Origin: Deltaproteobacteria bacterium
Lineage (GTDB): Bacteria > Desulfobacterota > DSM-4660 > Desulfatiglandales > Desulfatiglandaceae
NCBI GenBank assembly: GCA_029932035.1
Contig: JAOZQV010000199.1
Span: 1-6,937, forward strand
Reading direction: 5' to 3'
Length of the DNA: 6,937 nucleotides
Positions 5,440-6,937 of the stretch are shown in pieces. The notes beneath the pieces were generated by a model. The model was not told the origin of the DNA. It ran no database searches and worked only from the letters and a program-made list of their open reading frames with translations. Position 1 is the first letter of the stretch, and each line of letters begins with the position of its first letter. The position numbers and the translations under genes were made by a program.

Positions 5440-6937
5440 CGACCTGGAAGGCCAGATTGAAAGAATAACCTTCACCAACGACGAAAACGGTTTTACCATA
5501 GCCAAGTTGAAGGTGTACGGCCGGTCTGATCTCGTGACCGTGGTGGGAAACCTCATGGCCCCCACTCCCGGTGAAATCCTCAAATTGAAGGGTGAATGGG
5601 CCAATCATCCCAAGTATGGAGAACAGTTTAAGATTGCACAGTACAAGACAACGGTGCCTGCCTCAGTATATGGCATACAGAAGTACTTGGGTTCCGGTCT
5701 TATCAAGGGTATCGGGCCTGTCATGGCAAAACGGATCGTAAACAAATTCGGAGAGCAGACCTTAGATATTATCGAAGATGAAATTGACAAACTGGGACAG
5801 ATCGCAGGTATCGGCACAAAACGAATCAGGATGATCAGAGAGGCATGGGATGACCAGAAAGAGATCCGTGACGTCATGCTTTTCCTGCAGGGCCACGGTG
5901 TCAGTTCAGGCTATGCCACCAAGATATTCAAACAATACGGCAATCGGTCCATCCAGGTCGTCAAAGAGAATCCCTACCGTTTAGCAACAGACATCTTTGG
6001 CATCGGTTTTGTCACTGCAGACCATATTGCCGCAAAGTTAGGATTTGACCAGAATTCCCAATTGAGGGCTGAGGCCGGGATACTCTATGTGCTCCACCAG
6101 CTTGCCGATGAAGGGAATGTTTACTACCCCTATGAACCGTTCCTAAATAAATGCAAGGAAATCCTCGAGGTAGAGGAGGGAATAATTGTCAAGGCCATTG
6201 ACGCCATCGCGATTAACAGTAAGATCGTTATCGAAAAGATAAACGAAGGAGCCGGCGAACTTAAAGAAAACATGGGAGTATATCTCGCCAAATTTCACGT
6301 CACCGAGACCGGAATCGCCAGACAGATAAAGGCCTTGATAGAGGCCCCCAAATCGATAAGGAGCTTTGATTCGAGCAAAGCGGCTTCATGGGTCCAGGAA
6401 AAACTCTCTATTGACTTGGCTAAGAATCAGGTGCAGGCACTGAGGAGCGCTGCGGAAAATAAGGCACTGGTCATCACAGGCGGTCCCGGTACAGGAAAAA
6501 CCACGATTATTAATGCCCTGTTGAAGATCTTTTCAGGGTTGAGGGTCAGGATCATGTTAGCGGCCCCCACGGGCCGGGCCGCAAAACGAATGTCCGAGGC
6601 GACCGGTTATGGGGCCAAAACAATTCACAGACTGTTAGAGTACAGCATTCAGAAGGGCGGCTTTCAGAAAGATTCTGAGCATCCCCTCGAGTGCGACCTA
6701 ATCATAGTAGATGAGGCCTCCATGATCGACACGATCTTGATGTATCACCTCTTGAAGGCCATCCCTCTTAAAGCGACTTTCATCCTTGTGGGTGATGTAA
6801 ACCAACTCCCCTCTGTTGGGGCCGGAAACGTGTTAAGGGATATTATAACATCAGGAGTAATACCGGTTGTCAGGCTGAACGAAATCTTTCGCCAGGCCAA
6901 AGAGAGTCAGATTATCGTAAACGCCCACAAAATCAAC
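5432..6937 (+). CDS. recD2: RecD2-type (RecD/TraA family) 5'-3' DNA helicase, 3' end outside the window
   Basis: The first 502 codons of an SF1B helicase; family members usually run to about 720-800 residues, so the C-terminal third is missing only because the window ends. The opening (EGQIERITFTNDENGFTIAK) is the usual RecD2 N-terminal OB-like region. Helix-hairpin-helix-like segments follow (LIKGIGPVMAKRI, IAGIGTKRI), as in RecD2 rather than RecBCD-type RecD. Motor motifs are all present: GGPGTGKTT at 350-358 with Lys356, APTGRAAKR at 378-386, VDEASM with Asp427/Glu428, LVGDVNQLPSVGAG around Asp455, and EIFRQA near 484-489. It should unwind DNA 5' to 3' in repair, without needing RecBC. The ATG at 5432 overlaps the kinase stop by 8 bases behind a weak AAGAGAG site, which implies co-transcription and translational coupling. 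It was missed as a closed frame only because no stop lies in the window. Confidence 0.95.
   Translation, partial: MFSDLEGQIERITFTNDENGFTIAKLKVYGRSDLVTVVGNLMAPTPGEILKLKGEWANHPKYGEQFKIAQYKTTVPASVYGIQKYLGSGLIKGIGPVMAKRIVNKFGEQTLDIIEDEIDKLGQIAGIGTKRIRMIREAWDDQKEIRDVMLFLQGHGVSSGYATKIFKQYGNRSIQVVKENPYRLATDIFGIGFVTADHIAAKLGFDQNSQLRAEAGILYVLHQLADEGNVYYPYEPFLNKCKEILEVEEGIIVKAIDAIAINSKIVIEKINEGAGELKENMGVYLAKFHVTETGIARQIKALIEAPKSIRSFDSSKAASWVQEKLSIDLAKNQVQALRSAAENKALVITGGPGTGKTTIINALLKIFSGLRVRIMLAAPTGRAAKRMSEATGYGAKTIHRLLEYSIQKGGFQKDSEHPLECDLIIVDEASMIDTILMYHLLKAIPLKATFILVGDVNQLPSVGAGNVLRDIITSGVIPVVRLNEIFRQAKESQIIVNAHKIN

Overview
This window looks like ordinary chromosomal DNA from a Gram-negative bacterium. 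The style of the proteins suggests a delta-proteobacterial lineage (Desulfobacterota): a single-domain response regulator with a Gly-Pro-Asp-Trp-Lys tail, a Cache-PAS-PAS hybrid kinase, and a membrane-anchored SH3b/AMIN protein. That assignment is inference, because there is no rRNA or other phylogenetic marker here. I see no mobile element, CRISPR array, tRNA or rRNA.

Layout: (1) Positions 1-1103, plus strand: the 3' part of a single-domain response regulator gene, then a gene for a 197-residue protein that I read as two consecutive Lsm/Hfq-like folds. (2) Positions 1112-2401, minus strand: a convergent gene for an inner-membrane-anchored protein with a periplasmic SH3b domain and a C-terminal AMIN domain. 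Its stop codon lies 8 bases from the stop of the Lsm-like gene, and a good sigma70-type promoter lies upstream of it at 2479-2507. (3) Positions 2402-2784: a divergent intergenic region holding that promoter, a weaker candidate promoter for the plus strand and a perfect 8-bp inverted repeat. (4) Positions 2785-5439, plus strand: a hybrid sensor histidine kinase with the order TM, Cache, TM, PAS, PAS, HisKA, HATPase, REC. (5) Positions 5432-6937, plus strand: the first 502 codons of recD2, which overlap the end of the kinase gene by 8 bases and run off the window.

Functionally the window holds two signalling proteins (an orphan receiver and a hybrid kinase), a candidate RNA-binding protein, a cell-wall-associated protein and a DNA-repair helicase. 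They do not form one obvious pathway. The points most worth checking are the tandem Lsm/Hfq-like protein beside the response regulator, and the translational overlap of the Cache-type hybrid kinase with recD2.
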